DNA from: Rudaea sp. 3F27F6
GTDB lineage: Bacteria; Pseudomonadota; Gammaproteobacteria; Xanthomonadales; Rhodanobacteraceae
Assembly (NCBI RefSeq): GCF_005503555.1
Contig: NZ_SCNG01000001.1
Location: 62,001-126,000 of the forward strand
Reading direction: 5' to 3'
DNA length: 64,000 bases
The position numbers and the translations under genes are program-made. How positions within the stretch are numbered: the stretch's first letter is position 1; every line of letters begins with the position of its first letter. Below are positions 17,501 through 25,791 of this stretch, one piece after another. Under the pieces are notes generated by a model. It saw nothing but the letters and a program-made list of their open reading frames with translations, was not told the origin of the DNA and did not search any database.

Positions 17501-20500
17501 TGGACCAAATAGTCTTTGCCGGTCTGCCCGCGACCGATATGTGCAGCCAGTTCCGCCGTGCCGTCACCGTCCATGTCTCCAGCCGATACGATCCAATCGT
17601 CCGGATCGTCGGTGTTGGGGTCACCCGCTACCGGTGCCGCCAGCGCCATGCCTTTGGCAGTCATTGCTTTCATGACTGCCGCCGATAACGATGGCGGTGT
17701 CTGCGGCGCCGTCGGGATCTTGAGAGCTGCCAAGGATGTTAGATGGAAGTCCGGCTTCGCATCGCCGGCGTCTTTCTCCGTCGAAACGAATTGAGTTTCG
17801 GGATGGCAAACCAAGCCCTCGGAGCCCGAAGCACATTCCTTCAAACTCACCATCATCAAGCGCTGGCTATAGGACGACACGGCGTACGTCGGCGTGTAGG
17901 TCCGCACAGTTGCTGTCCCGACTTTGGTCGTGATCGATTGCAGCGCTTGCGTCTGCATCGTCAGACCGCCGGCCAGATAGCTCGACGAAATATCGGTTGG
18001 CACGGCTGACCCGTTCGAGGCGCTGACCGCATTGGTGCGCGGTTGGTATACGAAACTCACCGAACGATCGCCGACGGTCGCGTTGTAGCCGGTATAGGCC
18101 ACATTGCTCAGCAATACTTCGCCGTCGCCCTTGTTGGTATAGGTATAGATTTGATTGTTACCGACCCGGTCTTCGATCTTCTCGACGAGCCAACTCAACG
18201 CCGCGGGAGCGCCCGTCGGCTTCACGCGCGAGGACGCCGTACTCGAGATAGAACAAGACGATCCGTTGGTCACACCGCCGTAATGCAGGATGCGGCCGTT
18301 CTTCTGTTCCACGCGGAAGCACGCAACGTCGCTACCGCTGATATCGCCGCCGATCTGCGTGATGCGCGCATAGCTGTCGACCTCGGTGCGGTATTCGGTG
18401 CCTTGCGTGCCGTAATTTTTGGTGTCTGCCGTGCCGTCGTTTTTGGTTTTGGCCACCTTGACGAGCCGCTGACCGTCGAGGCAAAGGCGATCGGTGTCCG
18501 CATACGTGACGCCGAGTGTTTGCCCGTCCTGCTCCGGCGTCCGCGGGCAGCGATGGATCGAACTCAACCCGGAAATCGTCCAGCCCATGCCCACCACGCC
18601 GTTGCCGCTGCGGCTGTTGTAGACGAGCGCGAGATCGGGCTGCATGCCGGCGCGTCCCGGCGGCACGACGATCGGCACGTGATACTGCGCCGCACCGCCG
18701 TCGGTGCCGGCCTGGCCTGCCATTGTGCCAACCGTCGGATCATGCGTGACGGCTGGGTCGATCGGCGGACCGAACGTCGGCATCGAAGGCGGCGTGGCGG
18801 TGCTGCCCACAGCCAGTTGCGTCACATTCACCGTCACTGGATCGAGCCCGATGACGAGGATCGACAAGGTCGCCGTCCGCGCGGTCGTCAGCGCGTTCGC
18901 CGTCGTCGTCAAACCGAGCGAACCGTCGCCCGTGCCGTGGTCCGGCGCCACCGTCAACCAGTCGCGCACGCTCGAGGTCACCGTCCAGGAACAGCCCATC
19001 GGTTTGACCGCGACTTTCTGCTCCGCGAGGCCACCGCCTGCCGGCAGTTGGATATCGGTCGGCAGCACGGTCAGGTTGCAGTTCATCGCCTCCTGCGAGA
19101 CGGCCAGCGCGGCAGAGGCATCCTTGCCGATCACCTTGACCGTGCCTTTTAGCGCTTTCGCCGTCGTGTTCGCTCCCTTCGGCGCGAGCGTGATCTTGCC
19201 CGGACCGATGCCGCCGGTCGGCGTCGCCGTCAGCCAGCCCACCGCATCGCTGTTGTCTACGCTCCAATAGCAACCCGTTGGTGCGTCGACGTTGATCTGG
19301 CGCGTCGTCGTCGCCGTATCGCTCGCGAGGAATCCAACGTTGTCCGGCGTTAAGGCCAGCCCTGCGCAAGACGCGCCTTCGCTCGGGGGCACGGTGACGA
19401 GGCCGCTGGATGTGTACTCGCTACACAGGCTGTCCGTGCACGCCGCCACTCCGATGTAGTAGGTGCTGGGCGCAAAATCGACCTTGATCGACGTTGGCGT
19501 CAGCGGGACGCGATCGACCACGATGCTCCACGGCACGTCGTTGCGCAGACGGTAAGCGATAAGGTAGGAAGTCGGCGAAATACCGCCTTGAGCCGCCTGC
19601 CAGTCGATCTGAATCTTGCCGCCGCCCGCGTAGGCAGCGGTCACCGCCACCGGCGGTCTCGGGAAGTCTTCGGGATTGCCGACACTGATTGCCACGTTGT
19701 CGCTGCGATCGCCGAACCAGACCGCACCCGAGTCGGCGTCCTGCACAAGCTGCCATTGCAGGTTGTACACCCCTGCGATAGGCGGCGTCTTCGCGTTGAA
19801 TAAGAACGTGACGGTCTCGCCAGGCGCCACCGGCGCAGGCAACTCCACACGCCGGCTATCGACCCAATTCCAATCGATGGAGAGCGCGCCGAGACGAAAT
19901 TTCTGCTCGCGCGTCCAGGTCGTGCTGCCGGTGTTGCGGAAGGTCAGCGACGCCTGAATAGTCGTGTTCTTCGGCGCCGCGTTGCGCATCTGCGCCCAGG
20001 TCATCGGATTCTGGTAGAGGAACTGTGCATCGAGCGCCGGCGTCGGCAGCACGGTGAAATCCTGCGGGCTTACCGCCGTCTGTGCGTCGACCTTGACCGT
20101 GATCGGGCCGGTGACGGCCGCGAGGGGCACGGGCACACGCAACGTTTTGCTGTCGACGAATTCGACCTTGGCATCATCGACAGGCGCGCCGCCGGCGAAG
20201 GTGACCTGGTTGCGTCCGAATACCCGGCTGAACCCGGTACCCTCGATCGTGATGAAAGACAGGAACGATCCGCGCTTCGGCGAGACCCTGGTGATCGTCA
20301 GCGGTGTCGGCGGCGGCGCGACATAGTTGAAGTTTTGCAGACTGGTCGCGCTGAGCCGGCTCGACGTGGTAACGGTGAACGGGCCGCTCTGCACGTCGCG
20401 CACGATCTGCACCTCGATCGTCGTTTCGTTCCACGACATCACCGGCACCCTGAGGTCGCCCAGCATCACGGTGTCGCTGACCGGATAGAAGTTGGTGCCG

Positions 20501-23500
20501 CTGATCGTGACCCGTGTTCCGGGGCCACCGCCTGCGGGCGCGAAACCGGTGATCTTCGGTCGAGGCGAGAAATTACCGGCGGTCGTCACCGTCTGGCTGC
20601 CGACCTTCACCGTGATCGGGCCATATGTCACCGGGTAAGGCACTGTCACCGTCAATTGTGTCTTTGTCGCATTCACCTCGCTTACGTCCGCTCGCGCGGC
20701 GTTGCCGGTAAAGGTGACGGCGTTGTCGGCCGCAGTGGAACTGAAGCCGGCGCCCGTCAGGATGATCTTGCTGCCAGCCGTATCGCCGGCACCGTCGATC
20801 CAATAGACCACCAGCGGCACTGGAGTAACGTTGATGTTCTGCAGGGAGGTGAGCCCAAACGCTGCACCCCCGTCTTGCTGCATCTGCCACAAAAATGCGT
20901 AAGGGCCCGGCGTTTCGGGCGCGGTCACGGTGAGCTGGAACGTCGCGTTCTGGCCCGGCGCCGTATCCGCGGACAACGACACTTTGCCGCCGACACCCCA
21001 GTCCAGCCCGTTGGTGCTGGCAAGCTGGATCGTCTGCCCGGCACGCCAAGTCGACGAGCCGATGTTCTGCATCGTGATCGCGACATTCGGATATTTCTGT
21101 CCCGCGGTCATCGTCGCCGGTACATTCTGCGAGACGAACTTCGCCGCAAGCGCCGGTACCGTGAAGGCACTGCTCGACGCGCCCGTAGCACTGGCGACCT
21201 GGACCGAAATCGGTCCGGTAGACGCGCCGGCCGGTACGCGGGCGGTCAGTTGCGTGGCGGAGACCGGTGTAACAGTGGTCGCCGGCACACCGTTGAACTT
21301 GACCGTGTTCGTGTTCGTCGCGACGCTGAAATTCGTGCCGGTGATCGTGACCAGTTTGTCGACTTCGCCGCTGGTCGGATCGAACCCGGTGACGGTCGGC
21401 ACTGGGTCGGTGACGGTAAATGTATCTGCGCTACTGACCGGACCGTCGGCCGTCTGCACAGTGAGTTTCGCACTCGCGGCATTTTGCGGAATCGTCGCGA
21501 CAATGGTCGTGTCGCTCCAACTGCCGACACTCAGCGCACTCGAACCTATGGACGCGCTGCGTTGCGTCGCGCCGAAGCCACTGCCGCCGATCGTCACCGA
21601 CGTGCCCGGCGGCCCGGTCTTCGGATTGATCGAATTGAGTACCGGGACCAAGGTGAAGAACCCGTTGGCTGTGGTGACCGTGTTCTGTCCGACCGTGACA
21701 GTGATGGCGCCGCTCATCGCATTTGCCGGCACGATAACCGTCAGCGACGTCGAGCTGGCCAAAGTGACTTGCGCGTCAAGGCTCGCGCCTTTGAACCGGA
21801 CGGAATTGCTTCCCGGCGTCGTATTGAACCCACTGCCGCCGATCACCACCGACTGGCCGATCGAAGCTGCGAGGCTTTGGCCGGTGACAGTCAGCGGCGC
21901 TTGCCAGACCCACCACACGTCGACACTGCATTGTTGCGAAGCATTATTGTTGTATGCGGGATTGGTCATGAACACGCGCGTGATGAATTGACCGTAGCGC
22001 GGATTGCCGGGGTCATACTGCGAGTGCGGGACGTCCGCGTACCAAGTACCGCCACCGGCATTTATACCCTGCAGCCACTGCAGGTCGTTCGTGTTGTTCT
22101 CTTCGACCCACCAAGTCGGGAATTTCACGTCAGAGGCATTCTGTACACCGTAGGCATAAATACGCTGGCTCGTTGCATTCGTCGCGACGACCGCCGCCTG
22201 TGCCGCAGCCGACGAACACGTCGCTGCCGGTGTCGGATCAACCGTGAAGCTCGGGCCGTTACCGGTCGAGACACCGACGCTGACGCTGACCGGTCCCGTG
22301 GTCGCGCCGAGCGGCACCGTGGCAGTCAGCTTCGTGCTGGTCATCGACGTCACCGTCGTTGAGGCGACGCCGTTGAACTTGACCACGTTGCCGCCTGCCG
22401 CCGTGCTGAAGTTGGTGCCGGTAAAAATCACCGAGTCACCGACCATACCGTGCGTCACCGACAAAGTGCTGACGGTCGGAACGGGCGGCGTGACCGTGAA
22501 CGGATCGACGCTGTAGTAGAACTGGTTGGCAACGTCGGCGAATCCAAACTGGCTGGAACTGGCGCCGTTCGGAATCGTGGCGACGATTTGTGTCGGGCTC
22601 CAACTCGAGATTGCCAACGGCCGCCCCCCGATGCCGACGACTGCGCCGCTTTGCGTCGCCCCGAAACCGGTGCCGGTCAATGTGACCTGAGTGCCGACCG
22701 GTCCGTTCAATGGAGTAAAACGGGTGATGTCCGCAACGACCGAAAACGCGCTCGTCGAGACACTTTGCCCGCCGACCCTCACCGTGATCGGACCGCTGCA
22801 CGCGTCGGGCGGTACCGTCACCTCCAACGCGTTGCTGCTGGTTGCGGTCTGGTTGGCCGCCTGACTGGCGCAAGCGAATTTGACGGCATTGCCACTCGAC
22901 GTCGAACTGAATCCCGTACCATTGATCGTGGTCGATTGGCCGACTTTAGCCGCAGACGGTTTGACATTGCCGACCGACAATGTCACCGGCGTGACCGTGA
23001 CCGCAGCGGCCGGCGCGATCGTGCCGAACCAGCCCACGCCGTCCTGCAGCATCTGCCAGACGAAGTTATAGCTGCCCGGTGTTGCTGGTGCCGTGATCGT
23101 GAAATTGAACGTCACCTGCTGGCCGTAAGCCACGTCGTTCGGCAGGGCCACACGCTGGCCGACGCCCCAGTCCACACCGTTCTGCGAACCGAGACGATAG
23201 AGCTGTCCGGCAGTCCAGGTGCTGGAACCGATGTTCTGCATCGTCACCGACACCGCCGCAGTCTGCCCGGCGATCATCGTGCTCGGCGGCGGCGTCTGCG
23301 CGATGAAGGCCGCCGCTTGGGCGGCGAGCGGATTGACCGTAAAGGTGCCGCTGCTCGTCGCGGTCTGTCCGTCCTTGGTCACGCTGATCTTGCCGCTCGT
23401 CGCGGTCATCGGCACGACCGCCTTCAGCCACGTGCCGACGTTGCTGCGATCCGAGATCGTGGCCGTGACGCCGTTGAACTTGACTACGTTGTTCGCGATC

Positions 23501-25476
23501 GTGGGGCTGAAATTTGTGCCGTTGATCTGGATCACGTCGCCGGGTTTGCCGCTCGTCGGCGTGAAGCTCGTGATCGTCGGCGCCGGATGAGTGACGGTGA
23601 ACGACTGCGTGCTCGGCGCCGAAGTCATGTCCCAATTGGTCAGCGTGATCGGTCCGGTCTGCGCGCCATTGGCCACGAACGTGACGATCGTATTGTTGAC
23701 AGTAGGACTCGATGAAGACGAAACACCACCGGTGAAATTGACCGTCGAGTACCAGACATTGCGTCCGGTGATCGTCAAGTTCGTCAACTCGGCCGGGCCG
23801 CTCGTCGGCGTGAACGAAATCCCGTACGGCGGGTAGTAGTAGAAGCCCGCCGAGACAGCCGTATTGCCGCCGACCGTGACGCTGATGGAACCGGTGTCGC
23901 CGCTCGGTGCCTTGACCGCCAAACTCGTCGAGCTGGCCGAGACGACATTGGCATAGGTTCCGCCGAACTGGACCGTGTTATTGGCCGGGTTCGGATCGAA
24001 GCCACTGCCGACGATCGTGACTATCGTGTCCGGTGCGCCCTTGGCCGGTGAGAAGTTGTCGATCGTCGGCCCCGTGCCTGCGGCCACCGCCGAGGCCGCC
24101 GCAGCGCGCCCAACGGCATTGCCGGTTTGCGTCGATACGCCCGCGATGGTGAAGTCTCCGCCCGTCTTCGACTCGATCCCGTTGATCGTCAGACTCAGGC
24201 GCCCCGTGGTCGCGCCAGGGGGAATGCGCACGCTGAGCGACGTAGCACTCGCCTGCGTCACTTCACCGGCGATGCCGTTGAACAACACGCGGTCCGCCGT
24301 GGCGATCCGGCTGAAGTTCTCGCCGCTGAGCGTCACCGTCTCGCCGACCGCGGCCTGCTGCGGACGCAGACCGGTCAGACGCGGCAGACCCGTCATCTCG
24401 ACGCCCCAGGCCTGTAACTCGACGATACGCGCCGCACCGGCCAAGCCGGCCTTGGCGACAATGCGCAGGCGCATTGCCGCGGTCGGCGCGAACGTCACCG
24501 TGCGCTTGACCAGATTGTTGTCGGTGATCTGCGCGACCGTGACCCAGCCATTGCGCCACACCTGCACATCGAATGCGGTCAACCCCCACTTCGTGAAGGT
24601 CGTCGAATCGGTCGGCTCGCCGCCTTGTTCGTAGTCGTCCTGCAGCGTCCACAGCGTCACCGCATCGAGCACCTGCGGCTTCTCGAATGCCAGCTCCACC
24701 GTGGTCGGGAACGCGCCCTCGCCTGCGCTCATCCAGCCGCCCGTCGCGGCGTTGCCCCAGTCCTTGCCGTCGACGATGCCGTCCACCATCGCGGTGGCCG
24801 GATACAGTTCCTCCGATGCCGAGTCCGCGACGATCGTCGCGGTCGGCGCCGGCGTTTTATCCTTGTTCTTGCTTGCCATCGGCAAGGCGACATTGCCGAT
24901 ACCCGAGGCGCCCCAAGCCTCGAGCTCGACGAGGCCGATGCCTTCGCTGCCGCCGCTCGTGCAGATGACGCGCACTGCACCGGCTGACACCGGCGCGAAC
25001 GACACGCTGCGCTTGATCAGGTGGTTGCCGCTGACGTGAGCGACGGTCTTCCAGTTGTTGCCGTGGCCGTTGGACACCTGCACGTCGAACTCCACCACGC
25101 CGACGCGAGTGAAGGTGCGCGCATCGATGCCGTCGGCATCGACCACGACGCCGTCCGGCGCGGAGTACAGGGTGACCGCATGGATCGTCTGCGCCGTCGC
25201 GAACGTGACTTGCGCCCATTCGTTCGCCTTGGTCGCAGCGCGCCAGCCGTCGCCGTGACCCCAGGTCGACCCGAGCCAGGCGTCGTCGTTCAAACTCGCC
25301 GCGGGGTAGTCCGCGCTCGATGCCGTCGACGACACCGACGCCGCGCCGCCGTTGGCCGAAGCAGCCCAATCCACGATCGTATCGGCGGTTTGGGCAAGCA
25401 CCTTGCCCGAGAAAAGACACAACAACATCCCCGCCATCGCCCTTGCGGCGACGGCGCTTCCCCTGTGCAAACCCAT
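11506..25476 (-). CDS. Giant exported Rhs/SpvB polymorphic toxin (4656 residues)
   Basis: Full-length toxin of the locus. Residues 1-28 are a Sec signal peptide (cleavage near VLA-Q). Approximate order: two discoidin-like domains (30-360); about 13 IPT/TIG domains between 370 and 1810, with NBR1-type Ig domains (MQNIGSSTW motif) near 715, 1440 and 1815; a fibronectin-like domain near 1940; two BACON domains from 2037; an SpvB/TcB-type domain (AAQYHVPIVVPPGRAG) near 2260; FG-GAP-like repeats; YD repeats to the RFLNVDPI...GKDPTGY core end (about 4375); then a 280-residue variable tip. The last 105 residues (MLYRAVGPEELADI...GKYFTTSADAAASYA) resemble an ADP-ribosyltransferase fold with R and F-T-T-S elements; this is tentative. 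There is no PAAR or T6SS signal, so secretion is via Sec. The EF-Tu-domain-like immunity gene overlaps the stop. A GGGG stretch precedes the ATG. Confidence 0.93.
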   Translation of the reverse strand: MGLHRGSAVAARAMAGMLLCLFSGKVLAQTADTIVDWAASANGGAASVSSTASSADYPAASLNDDAWLGSTWGHGDGWRAATKANEWAQVTFATAQTIHAVTLYSAPDGVVVDADGIDARTFTRVGVVEFDVQVSNGHGNNWKTVAHVSGNHLIKRSVSFAPVSAGAVRVICTSGGSEGIGLVELEAWGASGIGNVALPMASKNKDKTPAPTATIVADSASEELYPATAMVDGIVDGKDWGNAATGGWMSAGEGAFPTTVELAFEKPQVLDAVTLWTLQDDYEQGGEPTDSTTFTKWGLTAFDVQVWRNGWVTVAQITDNNLVKRTVTFAPTAAMRLRIVAKAGLAGAARIVELQAWGVEMTGLPRLTGLRPQQAAVGETVTLSGENFSRIATADRVLFNGIAGEVTQASATSLSVRIPPGATTGRLSLTINGIESKTGGDFTIAGVSTQTGNAVGRAAAASAVAAGTGPTIDNFSPAKGAPDTIVTIVGSGFDPNPANNTVQFGGTYANVVSASSTSLAVKAPSGDTGSISVTVGGNTAVSAGFYYYPPYGISFTPTSGPAELTNLTITGRNVWYSTVNFTGGVSSSSSPTVNNTIVTFVANGAQTGPITLTNWDMTSAPSTQSFTVTHPAPTITSFTPTSGKPGDVIQINGTNFSPTIANNVVKFNGVTATISDRSNVGTWLKAVVPMTATSGKISVTKDGQTATSSGTFTVNPLAAQAAAFIAQTPPPSTMIAGQTAAVSVTMQNIGSSTWTAGQLYRLGSQNGVDWGVGQRVALPNDVAYGQQVTFNFTITAPATPGSYNFVWQMLQDGVGWFGTIAPAAAVTVTPVTLSVGNVKPSAAKVGQSTTINGTGFSSTSSGNAVKFACASQAANQTATSSNALEVTVPPDACSGPITVRVGGQSVSTSAFSVVADITRFTPLNGPVGTQVTLTGTGFGATQSGAVVGIGGRPLAISSWSPTQIVATIPNGASSSQFGFADVANQFYYSVDPFTVTPPVPTVSTLSVTHGMVGDSVIFTGTNFSTAAGGNVVKFNGVASTTVTSMTSTKLTATVPLGATTGPVSVSVGVSTGNGPSFTVDPTPAATCSSAAAQAAVVATNATSQRIYAYGVQNASDVKFPTWWVEENNTNDLQWLQGINAGGGTWYADVPHSQYDPGNPRYGQFITRVFMTNPAYNNNASQQCSVDVWWVWQAPLTVTGQSLAASIGQSVVIGGSGFNTTPGSNSVRFKGASLDAQVTLASSTSLTVIVPANAMSGAITVTVGQNTVTTANGFFTLVPVLNSINPKTGPPGTSVTIGGSGFGATQRSASIGSSALSVGSWSDTTIVATIPQNAASAKLTVQTADGPVSSADTFTVTDPVPTVTGFDPTSGEVDKLVTITGTNFSVATNTNTVKFNGVPATTVTPVSATQLTARVPAGASTGPISVQVASATGASSSAFTVPALAAKFVSQNVPATMTAGQKYPNVAITMQNIGSSTWRAGQTIQLASTNGLDWGVGGKVSLSADTAPGQNATFQLTVTAPETPGPYAFLWQMQQDGGAAFGLTSLQNINVTPVPLVVYWIDGAGDTAGSKIILTGAGFSSTAADNAVTFTGNAARADVSEVNATKTQLTVTVPYPVTYGPITVKVGSQTVTTAGNFSPRPKITGFAPAGGGPGTRVTISGTNFYPVSDTVMLGDLRVPVMSWNETTIEVQIVRDVQSGPFTVTTSSRLSATSLQNFNYVAPPPTPLTITRVSPKRGSFLSFITIEGTGFSRVFGRNQVTFAGGAPVDDAKVEFVDSKTLRVPVPLAAVTGPITVKVDAQTAVSPQDFTVLPTPALDAQFLYQNPMTWAQMRNAAPKNTTIQASLTFRNTGSTTWTREQKFRLGALSIDWNWVDSRRVELPAPVAPGETVTFLFNAKTPPIAGVYNLQWQLVQDADSGAVWFGDRSDNVAISVGNPEDFPRPPVAVTAAYAGGGKIQIDWQAAQGGISPTSYLIAYRLRNDVPWSIVVDRVPLTPTSIKVDFAPSTYYIGVAACTDSLCSEYTSSGLVTVPPSEGASCAGLALTPDNVGFLASDTATTTRQINVDAPTGCYWSVDNSDAVGWLTATPTGGIGPGKITLAPKGANTTAKALKGTVKVIGKDASAALAVSQEAMNCNLTVLPTDIQLPAGGGLAEQKVAVKPMGCSWTVTSSVRDWLTVAPDHGTGDGSLGLTTTANALTTARTATLSILVIGLDPVTVNVTQLAVGSTATPPSMPTFGPPIDPAVTHDPTVGTMAGQAGTDGGAAQYHVPIVVPPGRAGMQPDLALVYNSRSGNGVVGMGWTISGLSSIHRCPRTPEQDGQTLGVTYADTDRLCLDGQRLVKVAKTKNDGTADTKNYGTQGTEYRTEVDSYARITQIGGDISGSDVACFRVEQKNGRILHYGGVTNGSSCSISSTASSRVKPTGAPAALSWLVEKIEDRVGNNQIYTYTNKGDGEVLLSNVAYTGYNATVGDRSVSFVYQPRTNAVSASNGSAVPTDISSSYLAGGLTMQTQALQSITTKVGTATVRTYTPTYAVSSYSQRLMMVSLKECASGSEGLVCHPETQFVSTEKDAGDAKPDFHLTSLAALKIPTAPQTPPSLSAAVMKAMTAKGMALAAPVAGDPNTDDPDDWIVSAGDMDGDGTAELAAHIGRGQTGKDYLVQLTADRQVRSAVEMTGKLCIAQSDCYGDFAGDGRSAAILLPRSSSDLGKVQLAVWNLKRGAIATGSEALQILPTNIPAFVPPPGIPQGIELDSVHVVDINGDGKLDIVKEQFAAAQANDCGNDQSGTPKRAVFAYLNQTEVNPLTGQMDASHPPKFSDGIQLSCLNREVKLPTLGDPTLYYITLDERISQITDFNGDGIPDIFIGNNYLAGDGDNGGAALSKILSMQVVNGVPSTKVALSCTQIGLVSSSGMDDECSRSTRYVIHWIDVNGDGLNDFVIARPNQGIWQVRLNTGGHLGPLITTSGNGRNAGLDNYNNPSQPYRYFFKYAGRLPQADIDGDGKPEVLVVSKQQGFALKMCVFYALPPTPNGECQTSETTTGPLPDQTAWMCPAYACPQDPSGDYHMPGPAPDGFSKWNKNVIFPMYGSNTGHDDVGYADASAYHLAAVKFVQLDATSIRADLVETSLVSTLSNPQSSPPNIDVFGDGLQDLVTRIGCPHARFELPLPNTTLRWDSCLIVDEPGYGPATVPTYASPTDASPSSVAASSFKYDSPIFINQNVGTGLRSVVSPLSVSTSTAGGLPGLLAKATNGLGDTAQWTYLPLAQPIAQDGISLYTIKNPLIDGDGGYADARHYYFTSSMPVVSAMTQSNGIGGTTGARSAVYGYSEAMYNHLGRGFQGFRTITVENAASDASQRLATTTTFKQKFPLVGKMDQVTTRTAATNGSRTIRTETAAYSCVQSDGSLASCPQSDSGTAPLTIPTAATVQRPVASTQASNDYDFGTGDLSGHSTTSNSEWDVYGNIKKQAVSRGDDASGGTFVDSHTTTTTNTYDYSKVSDWWLDKLDTTTAQAQVSYALAPPAGTDTGAKTLTTKYTWNDPNRTPATKTVQPGVANQESTTTYTYPASPAATNYGLPTAVQITGSGIDQARTTTYAYSSDGYFVASTKNGLGHEVKTTTRARDGQIESAIDPNSIIASTTYDAFGHAMQTTRSNAGGLIEPAINIATTPCAGGCTGSGSDANETLAAFRTVSTQAGYPTKVVWYDLLGRPVKQAQAGYSGIARNQLQYAFSATLTRYDENGRTWKQSTPYYVGADQPSYTEFAYDALNRVTSKEAPAACSGGKFDTTYAYVGRQTNITASGYCGSGGPNSSITMSRSTNVLGQLMQTVDANVKKTNYWPDALGHVAAIRDVENNVIQATYNALGHRLQSVDPDQGTWNFTYNALGELQTQTDARNVTTTVTGRDVLGRVTQRKQISPTDKAWVAAENLLDTWTYDPTNGVGQIATVSRRRGTESDPALSAEVWKEQYTYNDASRPMGIKTTIGEPGSTLSLFSATTYDSAGRVDTQTYPQLPTSSMAGLSVKHTYTAYGQLGALSNVGTGYVYWVGLGENAWGHVTAEQYPGVITGSHSDYLSTGQSQTLSWSGGTSDQVSYAYDGFGNLMRQQRSAGAAMNTETYTYDSLQRLTKAARAIGDPVTYTYSNSGNIVSKSDNGTTSYVYGGTSTGCGPHAVTSANGLSYTCDANGNVIGGAITAVYDADNHPRSIVRNPAIGMMNWSYSTLGGMTTELSGQGLRYFGPNGYEQVGVGNGAKQVHELGPVVVTRTGGVDSVSVMLRDRLGSTISVVDNNVPTTRMYDAFGKARNGDMGNRENGTLDLDKTIHGFTKHDHADEVRLIHMGGRVYDYQLGRFLNVDPIIGNPHNSQSLNPYSYIGNNPLSGKDPTGYQCFGDKTPGSPCWREEDDKALSGWLKEISSSNGSTKSNSQGAGGNTPGQQVLGAPTGGTPATQPGQPAPNAGGCQIPLRCGDPYPDNSGPLSSGLPDTFLGRIGQRFANLRYGEFRTDKDLNAYLKASVAACNQGTEQCSRFYEKHPAGSGDKTVLTTVLAGAVSATSNTVKNGTTMLYRAVGPEELADIQATNVLRNLGSAEGKYFTTSADAAASYARQAVNGFGDAPYTLIQTRVPNSIFNGLAPATVDRGIPAWVIPGERLQGLTPEVLSTMPIPK
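12432..14075 (-). repeat. Parental Rhs core region duplicated in the displaced tips
   Basis: This part of the giant gene is the source, or recombination partner, of all the partial copies: 6451-8092 (about 1.64 kb), 3515-4121, 9811-10482 and 1870-2176. Copies at 4121 and 8092 start at the same base, corresponding to about 14075 (in cgacgaattcgggc). Similarity is near-complete over long runs, enough for homologous recombination to swap tips into the expressed gene. Confidence 0.88.
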
Positions 25477-25791
25477 GCCCTACCCCGAAACCATTTCTGC
25501 AAAAATAGCTATCGAATGTAGACGTTTATTTACAAAACTGTCAATCACCGATTATTTTGCGGATGCGTGATCCTGGTGCCGATAACAGGTGATCAAGCTT
25601 CCGAGTACAGATATCTTGTAGGTGCTTATCGACGATGCTCAAAGGTCGGCGATTAATACTTGCCTCGCGCAATCAAATACGCGCTTTGGGATAACTTGCC
25701 GCCCAATGAAGTAGTGAAACGTCGACAACGGCAGATGTCCGCCCGCAGCCGGCACGTACCAAGACAATGTCACCGGGAGTTCACGAATGCC
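25477..25791. other. Divergent intergenic region between the giant Rhs gene and glycerophosphodiesterase
   Basis: 315 bp, clearly AT-richer than its flanks between about 25500 and 25650 (for example tttatttacaaaactgtcaa). It must hold the promoter of the Rhs gene (leftward) and probably of the phosphodiesterase gene (rightward). I see no confident -35/-10 pair, operator or small gene. Confidence 0.5.

Noticed and set aside
1870-25476. CRISPR array or tandem repeat locus
   Set aside because: The repeats here are large Rhs-core duplications and four hairpins with irregular spacing, not short direct repeats with equal spacers; no cas gene is present.
11506-25476. Type VI secretion delivery of the Rhs protein
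   Set aside because: No PAAR or prePAAR domain, VgrG, EagR chaperone or T6SS gene in the window, and an N-terminal Sec signal peptide instead.
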